In this document: positions 1-7,726 of the stretch, in pieces
Numbering within the stretch: the first letter of the stretch is position 1
Layout: each line of letters opens with the position of its first letter
Assembly (NCBI RefSeq): GCF_000380245.2
Contig: NZ_HG428749.1
Coordinates: 1 to 61,133, forward strand
Direction: 5' to 3'
Source: Bacillus massiliigorillae
GTDB lineage: Bacteria; Bacillota; Bacilli; Bacillales; DSM-1321
DNA length: 61,133 bases
Program-made: the position numbers and the translations under genes
The notes under the pieces: generated by a model
Told to the model about the DNA's origin: nothing
The model's database searches: none
The model's input: the letters and a program-made list of their open reading frames with translations, nothing else

Positions 1-20
1 TCGTTTAGTTTTCAAAGATC
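1..20 (-). other. rRNA operon leader, boxA-like segment
   Basis: Read on the minus strand the window ends in GATCTTTGAAAACTAAACGA. This matches the segment with the core CTTTGAAAACT that precedes 16S rRNA in Bacillus and is part of the antitermination leader. It lies just downstream of three tandem promoters firing in the same direction. I infer that an rRNA operon begins immediately outside the left edge. The 16S gene itself is not in the window, so the assignment rests on this short match plus the promoter array. Confidence 0.7.
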
Positions 21-43
21 ATTTTTCTAAAAACAGCTTTTCG

Positions 44-223
44 ATTATATCATCCAACCGTTTTTGTTGTCAATAACTTTTTTATTATTTCCCAACCGCT
101 TCAACAGCGACTTGATTAATATAACATTTTGTTATTTAGCTGTCAACAACTTTTTCGAAGTGTTTTTTTCGAAGTTGTTTCAGCGACGTTTATTAATATA
201 CCAAGGGAATAATAAATTGTCAA
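44..223 (-). promoter_or_regulatory. Three tandem sigma-A promoters of an rRNA operon
   Basis: Three perfect TTGACA boxes lie on the minus strand, each followed by a good -10 box. The distal promoter has its -35 at 218-223 and TATATT at 195-200 with a 17-nt spacer. The middle one has its -35 at 141-146 and TATATT at 118-123 with a 17-nt spacer. The proximal one has its -35 at 68-73 and TATAAT at 44-49 with an 18-nt spacer. The promoters are about 75 bp apart. All point out of the left edge toward the boxA-like leader. Two or more strong tandem promoters are typical of Bacillus rrn operons; three is on the generous side. Confidence 0.85.
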
Positions 224-318
224 CGATTTTTCTGTAAAAAAGTTTTTTAGTTTATCTATGTTTATAATCAGTAATCCAAACTAGCTCTCCCTTTCCAAAC
301 AAAAAGTACTCGAACACC

Positions 319-534
319 TTAATACCGCTTTGTTCTCACGTATTTCATACATGCTTCTGAACTAGCTATTTTCGAAAATAATGTAAACAATATTTTATAT
401 CTCTCTTCCATTGCGCGCTTTACAATCGGCTCAATACGCTCATCTTTAAAATCATATAGTAGCTCGTCCATTTCTCTCTTTAGTAAATATTCAATTTCTT
501 TTTGTTCACGATCCGAAACTAAAATTCCTAACAT
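319..534 (-). CDS. Small conserved-looking hypothetical protein (71 aa)
   Basis: I do not recognise a named family. The product is 71 aa, charged and apparently helical, with an acidic N-terminal half and a basic C-terminal end and no membrane segment or signal peptide. A good Shine-Dalgarno sequence (GAGGTGA) sits 5-6 nt before the ATG, and the ORF is free of overlap, which supports a real gene. It lies between pdaB (divergent) and the rRNA promoter array. From memory, other Bacillus genomes carry a similar small ORF between pdaB and an rRNA operon, but I cannot verify that here. Confidence 0.7.
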   Translation of the reverse strand: MLGILVSDREQKEIEYLLKREMDELLYDFKDERIEPIVKRAMEERYKILFTLFSKIASSEACMKYVRTKRY

Positions 535-662
535 TCTTTCACCTCTATCACCACATCTCTATTTATTCTTAACAATTACTTGCCATTCTATGTAGCGCAT
601 TTGTCATATCTTACTCGTCCAAGCATAGGATTTTTATATAAGGGTTTGATGAGGTGATAATG

Positions 663-1415
663 ATGAATTTTTTTATGGTATTACAAGCTAAAAAAATTAA
701 ACAATATCTATTTGTAATCACTTTAGCTTTTTTTACAGCTTGGTTTTTATACATACAGTACGGTACAGACAACCCTGTTTTTTCAACAAAAAAAGGACCA
801 AAAGCAGTCTATAGAGGAGAAAGCAATGTTGCTTTAACCTTTAATATTGGCTGGGGGGATGAGAAGGCTCCTATTATTTTAAAAGAACTAAAAAGACTTA
901 AAATTAAAAACGCCACTTTTTTTCTCTCAGGTTCATGGGCTGAACGGCATCCTCACATCGTAGAAAACATTGTTCAAGAGGGCTATGAAATTGGTATGCT
1001 CGGCTATAATTATGTGGATTACTCCCAAATCGAAAGTAGTGAAATAACAAAAGATATTTTGAAAGGGCAAGAGGCATTCCGTAAATTAGGTATTAAAAAT
1101 ATACAATGCCTACGCGCTCCAACCGGTCATTTCGATAAACGACTACTTTCTATTAGTGAAAGATATGGTTATACCGTTGTCCATTGGAGCATAGACTCGA
1201 AAGACTGGACAAACCCAGGTATCACAAAAATCGTACAAAATATCGATCGCGTCGGAAAAGGGGATATACTCCTATTCCATGCTTCCGACTCAGCCAAACA
1301 AACAGCTTCAGCTCTTCCAACTGTCCTATCCACTATTCAAAATAAAAACTTAAAACTCATAACCGTTTCCGAAATGCTTTCCAACTCCTCCGTCAAAACA
1401 AAAGAAATTAAATAA
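663..1415 (+). CDS. pdaB: PdaB/YbaN, sporulation polysaccharide deacetylase-family protein
   Basis: The protein has 250 aa: one N-terminal membrane segment (about residues 11-30) and then an extracytoplasmic NodB-like polysaccharide deacetylase fold. PdaB is needed to keep the spore cortex and spore intact late in sporulation. The usual TFDD motif reads TFNIGWGDE, and the motif that normally supplies metal-binding histidines reads EIGMLGYNYVDY, so metal ligands are missing. The late motifs (LRAPTGHFD, VVHWSID, ILLFHASD) are kept. This agrees with the known PdaB subgroup, in which the B. anthracis homologue was described as lacking a catalytic metal site. The start is the ATG at 663, placed 6 nt after TGATGAGGTG. 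An upstream GTG at 654 lies inside that ribosome-binding site. Confidence 0.93.
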   Translation: MNFFMVLQAKKIKQYLFVITLAFFTAWFLYIQYGTDNPVFSTKKGPKAVYRGESNVALTFNIGWGDEKAPIILKELKRLKIKNATFFLSGSWAERHPHIVENIVQEGYEIGMLGYNYVDYSQIESSEITKDILKGQEAFRKLGIKNIQCLRAPTGHFDKRLLSISERYGYTVVHWSIDSKDWTNPGITKIVQNIDRVGKGDILLFHASDSAKQTASALPTVLSTIQNKNLKLITVSEMLSNSSVKTKEIK

Positions 1416-1416
1416 A

Positions 1417-1455
1417 CAAAAGAGACAGCTGATGAACCATCAACTGTCTCTTTTC
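1417..1455. terminator. Bidirectional terminator between pdaB and kbaA
   Basis: The stem AAAAGAGACAG ... CTGTCTCTTTT encloses a short loop directly after the pdaB stop codon and before the convergent kbaA stop. A-rich and T-rich flanks on both sides suggest it ends transcription from both strands. Confidence 0.85.
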
Positions 1456-1458
1456 ACA

Positions 1459-2115
1459 TTAAGCATTTTCTAATTTATTTTTAACTTTCGGTTGCTTTTG
1501 CAACTTCTTATTCTTTAATTCTTCGGCAGATTTGGCATTGATTTTATGTAAAATCAACACTTGATATGCATTACAAAGGAGTAATGGGATTAACATAAAA
1601 TATAGCCATGCTTCATCATTCACTCGTAAAACCGGAATCCATTCAATAACCGTTACCACCGTCATGAAAAACAAGGTTGGAACTAAGGCTTGTTTATTTG
1701 TAGCCTTTACCTTCATAAATGCGACCATTAATCCAACTAAAACAAGAATTCCCGCTACTAAAAGATACGAAAATACACTCTCATTTTTACCAAAAGTAAT
1801 GAAACGGAAGTACACTAAATCAAACAAAACAAATAAGATCAAGACAATTTGAACTGGATTCCATAAACTACGGAAAAATCCTAAACCAAATCGATGTAAT
1901 GTTAAATAAGCAAAGAACCCCATCTGACTAATAACACTAAAAATTAACCCTACACCAATTAACCAGAAGAAAGTCATTATAATCTCACCGTAAGCCATGG
2001 AACTAAACAGTGGCTTGAAGCTATCCCATCTTGCTGCGAATCCCACAACTCCCCCTGATAGCCCTCCTAATAGCAAAGTAGAAAAAAACAAACGCACTAC
2101 ATGACGACTATTCAC
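1459..2115 (-). CDS. kbaA: KbaA, KinB-pathway activation membrane protein
   Basis: This is an integral membrane protein of 218 aa with six predicted hydrophobic segments and a short basic C-terminal tail. KbaA activates the KinB branch of the sporulation phosphorelay. The identification rests on the opening (NSRHVVRLFFSTLLLGG), the membrane topology and its place between pdaB and gerD, as in other Bacilli. I chose the GTG at 2115, which follows a GGGGGA Shine-Dalgarno by about 8 nt and matches the family N-terminus. An in-frame ATG at 2148 would give 229 aa but has no ribosome-binding site. Confidence 0.88.
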   Translation of the reverse strand: MNSRHVVRLFFSTLLLGGLSGGVVGFAARWDSFKPLFSSMAYGEIIMTFFWLIGVGLIFSVISQMGFFAYLTLHRFGLGFFRSLWNPVQIVLILFVLFDLVYFRFITFGKNESVFSYLLVAGILVLVGLMVAFMKVKATNKQALVPTLFFMTVVTVIEWIPVLRVNDEAWLYFMLIPLLLCNAYQVLILHKINAKSAEELKNKKLQKQPKVKNKLENA

Positions 2116-2252
2116 TTTTCGTTCCCCCATCATTTCGTTCTTTTCCATAATTGTATCAATCTGCCAATTAAAATGCTACCAAATGCCACGCATTATTTTT
2201 TATCATGAAACAGATATTATCAGTAGAAAGAGTTTGGAAAGGAGCCTAGATC

Positions 2253-2894
2253 ATGAAGTACCGATTAGCTTTTCTAACCTTACTAATGTTCTACGTATTA
2301 GTAGGCTGCGCACAAAAAGAAGCCAGTACAGAAAAAACCAATTATGAAGAAACGAAAAAAATGGTTGTAGATATATTAAAAACGGATGAGGGTAAAAAAG
2401 CCATTCAAGAAATAATGACGGATGACAAAACGAAACAAAATCTCGTTATGGACCAAGCAACTGTCACTCAAGCAATCGAGAAAAACCTCACATCTGATAA
2501 GGCTAAAAAATTCTGGGAAAAAGCTTTCAAAGATCCTAAATTCGCCGCTGCTTACGCAAAAAGTCTTGAAGAAGAACATAAAAAACTTTTAAAAGACTTA
2601 ATGAAAGATCCTGATTATGTAAGCAAAGTTATGGAGATATGGCAAGATCCTGAGATGCAAAAAGAACTAACAAAGATACTGAAGAGTAAAAAAGTAACAG
2701 AGGAATTCAAGAAATCCATTATCGAAACTGTTGATAGCCCTCTTGTTAAGGCAAAACTTCAAGATATTCTTTTGAAAGCAGCTGAAGAACTTCCAGCTGA
2801 AACGGAAAAGAAAAAAGGAGGTTCAAGCCAAACTGACACCAGCAGTAGTGGTGGTGGATCTGGAAACGAGCAAGGTGGCGGTGGTGGTGGTTAA
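2253..2894 (+). CDS. gerD: GerD, spore germination lipoprotein
   Basis: The protein has 213 aa. It starts with a lipoprotein signal peptide whose lipobox LVGC places the lipidated cysteine at residue 19. A highly charged, mostly helical body follows (about residues 25-185) and the chain ends in a Ser/Gly-rich tail. GerD is the inner-spore-membrane lipoprotein that gathers the germinant receptors into the germinosome and speeds nutrient germination. It is monocistronic, preceded by AAAGGAG, and divergent from kbaA. A sigma-G promoter would be expected in the 137-bp gap to kbaA, but I could not assign one confidently. Confidence 0.95.
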   Translation: MKYRLAFLTLLMFYVLVGCAQKEASTEKTNYEETKKMVVDILKTDEGKKAIQEIMTDDKTKQNLVMDQATVTQAIEKNLTSDKAKKFWEKAFKDPKFAAAYAKSLEEEHKKLLKDLMKDPDYVSKVMEIWQDPEMQKELTKILKSKKVTEEFKKSIIETVDSPLVKAKLQDILLKAAEELPAETEKKKGGSSQTDTSSSGGGSGNEQGGGGGG

Positions 2895-2926
2895 TAAACA
2901 ATTTTTACTTCACCGTTCAAACGAAC

Positions 2927-2953
2927 AAACAGCCCTTACTTAAAAGGGCTGTT
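2927..2953. terminator. Bidirectional terminator between gerD and salA
   Basis: The stem AAACAGCCCTT/AAGGGCTGTTT with a short loop lies between the convergent gerD and salA stop codons. It can serve both directions. Confidence 0.85.
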
Positions 2954-2963
2954 TATCGTTTAT

Positions 2964-4016
2964 TTATTCTGCAGCTGCAATTACTTTTTTCGCAATATCA
3001 TTAAAAATTTGTCCTGTTGGATGATCTGCTTCATAAATAGAAGGAGCAAACTCCTCTTCATTCCAGTCCGGTTGTCTTAATGGTAATTGGCCAAGTAATT
3101 CTGTTTTCAATTCTTCAGCTAGCTTTTGGCCGCCACCTTGTCCGAAGATGTATTCTCTTTCTTTCGTTAGCTTACTTTCAAAATAAGACATGTTTTCGAT
3201 TACACCGATAATTTCATGTTCTGTATTTAAAGCCATAACACCCGCTCTAGCTGCAACAAATGCCGCTGTTGGATGCGGTGTAGTTACGATTATTTCTTTA
3301 CTTGAAGGTAGCATTTGATGTAAGTCTAATGCCACATCACCTGTTCCTGGAGGAAGATCTAGTAATAGGTAATCTAAATCGCCCCACTCTACTTCTTTAA
3401 AAAAGCTATTAAGCATCTTACCAAGCATTGGTCCTCTCCAAATGATTGGCGCATTATCTTCTACAAAGAAGCCCATTGAAATGACTTTCACGCCAAATCG
3501 TTCAACAGGAATAATTCTTTCACCACGTACAACAGGTCGTTGTGTGATACCCATCATATCCGGAACGCTGAATCCATAAATATCAGCATCAATTAAGCCT
3601 ACTTTTTTTCCTAAACGAGCTAATGAAGTAGCTAGGTTCACTGAGACTGTTGATTTACCAACGCCACCTTTACCACTCGCAATAGCGATAAACTTTGTTT
3701 TACAATTTGGCGATAATAAACCTAAACCATCTTCTTGCTCACCTACACGGTGCTTCGCAATTTCTTCATCAGATAGTTGTCCGAAACGAATCCCTACAGA
3801 TTCAACTCCTGATTTTTTTAATGTATCTACAACTTTCATTTGTAATTGTAATTGCTCGGGTGTACCTGTTTTAGCAATAAGAATTTTTACACTTACATGG
3901 TTTTTTTCAGGCTTTATTTTAATTTCTGTAATACCATTTGTTTCTTTTAAAGCTTTATGTAGAAAAGGGTCTTTCAGATCCCCTAATAGTTCTACTACTT
4001 GTTGTTCTGTCGCCAT
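2964..4016 (-). CDS. salA: SalA, Mrp/NBP35-type P-loop ATPase
   Basis: The protein has 350 aa. An N-terminal DUF59/MIP18-like domain (about 1-80) is followed by a MinD/ParA-type ATPase with a deviant Walker A, GKGGVGKS, at residues 115-122, and the signature LLDLPPGTGD near 207. The CxxC that binds an Fe-S cluster in classic Mrp is absent after NMSYF. That is typical of the Bacillus SalA branch, which is known as a regulator of scoC and exoprotease genes as well as an Mrp-like ATPase. The gene stands alone between terminators. A role in Fe-S delivery cannot be decided from sequence. Confidence 0.92.
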   Translation of the reverse strand: MATEQQVVELLGDLKDPFLHKALKETNGITEIKIKPEKNHVSVKILIAKTGTPEQLQLQMKVVDTLKKSGVESVGIRFGQLSDEEIAKHRVGEQEDGLGLLSPNCKTKFIAIASGKGGVGKSTVSVNLATSLARLGKKVGLIDADIYGFSVPDMMGITQRPVVRGERIIPVERFGVKVISMGFFVEDNAPIIWRGPMLGKMLNSFFKEVEWGDLDYLLLDLPPGTGDVALDLHQMLPSSKEIIVTTPHPTAAFVAARAGVMALNTEHEIIGVIENMSYFESKLTKEREYIFGQGGGQKLAEELKTELLGQLPLRQPDWNEEEFAPSIYEADHPTGQIFNDIAKKVIAAAE

Positions 4017-4120
4017 AATTGCACCCCTCTTATAGATTAATTACTCATAATTCAGTATATCATAACTGCAAACGATACCTCTCATTATGAGTTTTTATTG
4101 TGATTTTATACACAAAAAAG

Positions 4121-4270
4121 AAAAGCGCAAGCGCCCGTTCTGTGACGTATAGATTGGAGCACCTCGACTGAGATAAAGGAAACACGAAGAGGCGGTAGCC
4201 TTTTTCGTGTTGACTTATCGTAGGAAGATGGGCGAAATCTATACGTCGCTGGGCACTGAAGCCAGACACC
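4121..4270. repeat. Dispersed nested-hairpin repeat (REP/MITE-like)
   Basis: The element starts with AAAAGCGCAAGCGCCC and ends near GGGCACTGAAGCC. Inside are nested perfect inverted repeats: GACGTATAGATT (4144-4155) with AATCTATACGTC (4236-4247), GATAA (4172-4176) with TTATC (4215-4219), and AACACGAA (4181-4188) with TTCGTGTT (4204-4211). GCCC (4133-4136) with GGGC (4251-4254) forms the outer pairing. Together they make one long imperfect hairpin. From memory, closely similar sequences with the same framework (GCGCAAGCGC, GGAAACACGAAGAGGC, GTGTTGACTTATCG) are scattered in many Bacillaceae genomes. No ORF lies inside it. Confidence 0.75.
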
Positions 4271-4413
4271 GTTGGTAAGACGAGCTGTTCTTAAAAACCT
4301 GCTTTTGGCTTTCAAAACTGATTGACTTATTTCCGAGCATAGCAGGTGTAAGGTTGGACAGAGAAAAACTGGCACCGATCTTTTTTATGCTTACTCAGCG
4401 TAAAATACTCCCA

Positions 4414-4446
4414 ATCAAAAAAACCCTTCTAAAAAAGGGTTTTTTC
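4414..4446 (-). terminator. Terminator of cwlD
   Basis: Read on the minus strand this is AAAAAACCCTT, a short loop, then AAGGGTTTTTTT. It begins 11 nt after the cwlD stop codon. Confidence 0.85.
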
Positions 4447-4456
4447 ACTCTATAAT

Positions 4457-5179
4457 TTACTCCCCATCCTCATCATCTTTCATAGTTCCTTCCGTAAAAT
4501 ATCGCATAATTCCTTTATATATAGATGCTGATACCTTATTTTGATACGAAGACTTTGTTAATTGCGCTCTTTCATTAGCATTAGAAAGGAATCCTACTTC
4601 TACAAGTGCACCTGGTTTCTTCGCATACTTCATTACATATACATGATCAATGGACTTTGCTTCACGCGTTGTATTATTTAAATTATGAGTAAGCTCATAT
4701 TGAATAAATTTCGCTACTTCCTTATTCTCCTTATATCTCATTGTATAAAACGTCTGCGCACCACTATATTTCGAAGAAGGAAAGGCATTTAAATGAATAC
4801 TTAAATATAAGTCAGCTTGAGAATCATTAATAATTTCTACTCGTTTCTTTAAATCTTCTCGTTTGCGCGCACGATAGCCTGCGATATCTCCCGCTAAGTC
4901 TTTATCTTTCTCACGTGTCATAATCACGAGAGCTCCTTGTTCCTGTAAATAATCCCGAACCATCTTCGTGATCGATAATGCAATATCCTTCTCTAGAATA
5001 CCCTCCGCTGAAGCACCTCCATCTGGCCCCCCATGACCAGCATCAAGAACAATAACCTTACCTGATAACGGAAGATTCCATGAACTCCATGAATACTCTT
5101 CAACAAATTGAAACGTTGCTATGAGAAATAGCGCTACAATTCCGATAGCAACGGCAGTGTATCTCAACCTACTCCACAC
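4457..5179 (-). CDS. cwlD: CwlD, spore-cortex N-acetylmuramoyl-L-alanine amidase
   Basis: This is a zinc amidase of the Amidase_3 family (240 aa) with an N-terminal membrane anchor (about residues 9-28). It removes stem peptides from muramic acid so that muramic-delta-lactam can form in the spore cortex, a step needed for germination. Visible zinc and catalytic elements are DAGHGGPDGG, the Glu in LEKDIAL, SIHLNAF, and the C-terminal LVEVGFLSN. The start is the GTG at 5179, preceded by GGGAGGCGAT at ideal spacing. The longer frame from 5215 runs upstream of this ribosome-binding site and would add 12 residues not typical of the family. Confidence 0.93.
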   Translation of the reverse strand: MWSRLRYTAVAIGIVALFLIATFQFVEEYSWSSWNLPLSGKVIVLDAGHGGPDGGASAEGILEKDIALSITKMVRDYLQEQGALVIMTREKDKDLAGDIAGYRARKREDLKKRVEIINDSQADLYLSIHLNAFPSSKYSGAQTFYTMRYKENKEVAKFIQYELTHNLNNTTREAKSIDHVYVMKYAKKPGALVEVGFLSNANERAQLTKSSYQNKVSASIYKGIMRYFTEGTMKDDEDGE

Positions 5180-5246
5180 GAAAACATCGCCTCCCGCTCG
5201 TCCTACATATACCATATGGGACGAGCAAAGGATTTAGAACTTCCAT

Positions 5247-5702
5247 TTAATGAAGGCGAAGTTTATATCGCTTAGAACCCTTTGCAAATCCATCATGCCA
5301 CCAGTTATCAACATATTGTTCACATTGATAATAAAGGGATTCATTATACATATCAAAATCACTAATTTTCCCCCAGTATAAAATAAAATTAAATAACGTA
5401 TCGATTAAATGCTTCTCCTCATGAAAGCATCTAGCTTTAATATTATCCACAGACTCTCCATAGAAACTAAATTTACTAAAGTTTGCCCCAAGTAAATAAG
5501 CCTCAATAGCCACATCATAGCAGCCTTCCTCTAGCACTTGAGAGAAAGTAATACCTAAAGACCGTTGAGTAGATAAAAACGTGTTAAAGCGCTCTTTCAA
5601 AAGCTTAGGGGTTAAATCCTTTAACACCTTTCTTTCATAGCGTAACTGTTTATCCCTTCTCTTCTCTTTAAATGACAAAATGACATTATCCACATATTCC
5701 AC
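5247..5702 (-). CDS. ybaK: YbaK, DUF2521-family protein
   Basis: This 151-aa soluble protein is highly charged at the N-terminus (basic helix, residues 10-35) and rich in aromatic residues at the C-terminus. It has no signal peptide or membrane segment. It is assigned to the DUF2521/YbaK family by its opening and by its position directly upstream of cwlD, as in B. subtilis. Its function is unknown. Normally rpsI is the upstream neighbour; here a multicopper oxidase gene separates them. Two perfect DnaA boxes lie within this gene (5443-5451 and 5686-5694). Confidence 0.82.
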   Translation of the reverse strand: MEYVDNVILSFKEKRRDKQLRYERKVLKDLTPKLLKERFNTFLSTQRSLGITFSQVLEEGCYDVAIEAYLLGANFSKFSFYGESVDNIKARCFHEEKHLIDTLFNFILYWGKISDFDMYNESLYYQCEQYVDNWWHDGFAKGSKRYKLRLH

Positions 5703-5917
5703 CTCAAACTATACAAAAGGAAAAATCCTTTAATAATTATTAGTAATTAAGCAACAACACTCGTACATCGTTGTCACTTTCTTACCTATAGCTTTTGATA
5801 TAGAGTCCTCAGTGATTCTTCCTATTTCTGTGTACAATGCAAGAGAAAAGCACGTATAAAAAGTTATCAACATGTGGATATCTTACAATACTATTTTTCA
5901 TTTAGAAGTTATCCACA
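5443..5917. promoter_or_regulatory. Cluster of DnaA boxes
   Basis: The consensus DnaA box TTATCCACA occurs three times in the same orientation, at 5443-5451, 5686-5694 and 5909-5917. Two near-matches, TTATCAACA (5864-5872) and TGTGGATAT (5873-5881, inverted), abut each other. The cluster spans the 5' part of ybaK and the spacer to the multicopper oxidase gene. B. subtilis has several DnaA-box clusters outside oriC that titrate or regulate DnaA. I am not aware of one at ybaK, so a function here is inference. Confidence 0.5.
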
Positions 5918-5918
5918 A

Positions 5919-7580
5919 TTAAGAATTAATAATAAAAAAGGGACGCATCATTTCATAATCTTCATGTTCTAACATATGACAATGCCATACATACAAACCT
6001 GTATAAGGTCCAAATTTTTTAATGACTCGTGTCACCTCATTTGGATTTGCTCTAACTGTATCCTTCCACCCTCGTTCCTGTGGTTCAGGAGGTATAGCAG
6101 GCCCTGTATAACGAATGACTTTTTTCTTTTTAAATACATCCACATCAAATGGTCTGCGATCTATAATTTGAAAATCATTCAAATGAATATGCATAGGATG
6201 AGTGTCACCCGTTAGATTAATGAAATACCAGAGTTCAACTGTTCCTACTTGCATTATTTCCGATATTGGCTCATCCCACTTTTTATCATCCTGTATCATC
6301 AATTCGCGACCATATCGATCTCTTTTACTATCTAAAGTTAAATAACGTTTTTGCTGCACCATATTTTCAGGAAGTTGTGGTAATGTACCAATATAAGCTG
6401 GAATAACACTTGTATCAATACTGGAAAGTGAAAGCGATACTCTAAATTCCATCACTTCACCAACTGCCTCACGATTAGGTTTATCCCCACTTGGAAAGGG
6501 AGCAGGCGCATCATTTATCATCTTTATTTTTTTCCCATTCATATTAGTAAAATCAATAATCACATCTACTCTTTCAGCCGGAGCGATCATAATTTCGGTT
6601 ACACCAATTGGATGTTCCATGAATCCACCTTCAGTACCAATCTGATAAAAAAGCTGTTCTGAATCTAATTGAATCCGATAAAAGCGTGAGTTAGCTGCAT
6701 TCAAGATCCGAAATCGATATTTACGAGGTTCTACATCTAAATAAGGCCATACTTTCCCATTTACCAAGTTCGTCTCTCCAAAAAATTCAGCAACAATAGA
6801 TACATCCAACCCTTCTATTGGTTGATCTGGTTGACTAGGATAGTAAAGTGAGCCATTCTCTCGAAATGATTTATCCTGTATAATAAGTGGTATTTCAAAT
6901 CGACCTGAGGGTAAATTTAAAGAACGCTCATGTGAACTCCTAATGATATATACTCCTGCTAAACCCGCATACACATTTAGTCGTGTAATCCCTAAAGCGT
7001 GATCATGATACCAAAGCATACACGCTCTCATATCATTATCATATCGGTATATTTTCTTTATAAAATATGGACCCACTTCTTTAAATCCATTCGTAAACCA
7101 CGCTTCTGGATACCCATCACTTTCTGCTTCGACACTTGCCCCATGCACATGAACAACCGTTCGAACATCCGGTACATCATGATGTGCCCCATGCACTGTA
7201 TGGTCAATTGGAAGTAAATGCATGGTAGGCAAACTATTTTGCCATTTGATAAATACTTTCTCTCCTGCCTCTACTTCAATCGTTGGACCAGGATAACTAT
7301 TTTCATATCCCCAAACAGTTGTTTCAGGCATTTCGCTATGTAACTTTTGCTTAAATTCCGTCATATTCACTTCGTAGTATGTATTTCCAGCATCTTTTTG
7401 AACAGGTTTAAGAATAGTAGGTATCGGAAGTGCATCTACAAATTTAGATAAGACTTTCTTTCTCAACATTTCTTTATAATCTCTAGCTCTGCAAATCTCT
7501 CCATACTGACATTCCATACTAAAACAATCTGGATTCGAACAATGTCTAAAGAAATACAAATGCTTATGATATAAATTCAT
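5919..7580 (-). CDS. CotA-like multicopper oxidase (laccase/bilirubin oxidase type)
   Basis: The protein has 553 aa with three cupredoxin domains. From about residue 46 (KFVDALPIPTILKPVQ) it aligns with the spore-coat laccase CotA. All four copper-binding blocks are present: HVHG, WYHDH, HPMHIH and WHCHMLEHEDYEMM, the last giving type-1 Cys, His and Met. It should oxidise phenols, bilirubin or metals with reduction of O2 to water. No signal peptide is seen. CotA orthologues lack the roughly 45-aa N-terminal extension found here, which carries Cys14, Cys19, Cys24 and Cys30. The ATG at 7580 follows GGGGG by 8 nt; an ATG at 7595 has no such site. It sits between ybaK and rpsI, which are usually adjacent. 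Confidence 0.9.
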   Translation of the reverse strand: MNLYHKHLYFFRHCSNPDCFSMECQYGEICRARDYKEMLRKKVLSKFVDALPIPTILKPVQKDAGNTYYEVNMTEFKQKLHSEMPETTVWGYENSYPGPTIEVEAGEKVFIKWQNSLPTMHLLPIDHTVHGAHHDVPDVRTVVHVHGASVEAESDGYPEAWFTNGFKEVGPYFIKKIYRYDNDMRACMLWYHDHALGITRLNVYAGLAGVYIIRSSHERSLNLPSGRFEIPLIIQDKSFRENGSLYYPSQPDQPIEGLDVSIVAEFFGETNLVNGKVWPYLDVEPRKYRFRILNAANSRFYRIQLDSEQLFYQIGTEGGFMEHPIGVTEIMIAPAERVDVIIDFTNMNGKKIKMINDAPAPFPSGDKPNREAVGEVMEFRVSLSLSSIDTSVIPAYIGTLPQLPENMVQQKRYLTLDSKRDRYGRELMIQDDKKWDEPISEIMQVGTVELWYFINLTGDTHPMHIHLNDFQIIDRRPFDVDVFKKKKVIRYTGPAIPPEPQERGWKDTVRANPNEVTRVIKKFGPYTGLYVWHCHMLEHEDYEMMRPFFIINS

Positions 7581-7726
7581 AGTCGTTACCCCCATACCGA
7601 AGTTGTGTTATTACTTATGCAGCAAACCTCTGTATTAACACAACTAGTTTATATCCTTATGTTATGAAAGCCTTTGTCCAACGAGTTCATATAATGTTTT
7701 TAAGAAAATAAAGGAGATAGATTCAC

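Larger units (their letters stand above)
4017..4456. other. Gene-free region between salA and cwlD
   Basis: These 440 bp hold no credible gene. Two short minus-strand reading frames overlap a hairpin repeat and each other in different frames. The contents are the repeat at about 4121-4270, an unassigned stretch at 4271-4410 that reads differently from the surrounding AT-rich spacers, and the cwlD terminator. Confidence 0.7.

Noticed and set aside
2116..2252. Sigma-G promoter for gerD in the kbaA-gerD gap
   Set aside because: Sequences such as GCATTATTTT are suggestive, but no pair of -35 and -10 elements fits the sigma-G consensus well enough to report.
4060..4375. Two overlapping minus-strand ORFs of 69 and 89 codons between salA and cwlD
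   Set aside because: They lie in different frames over the hairpin repeat, have no ribosome-binding sites and read like random translations of structured sequence.
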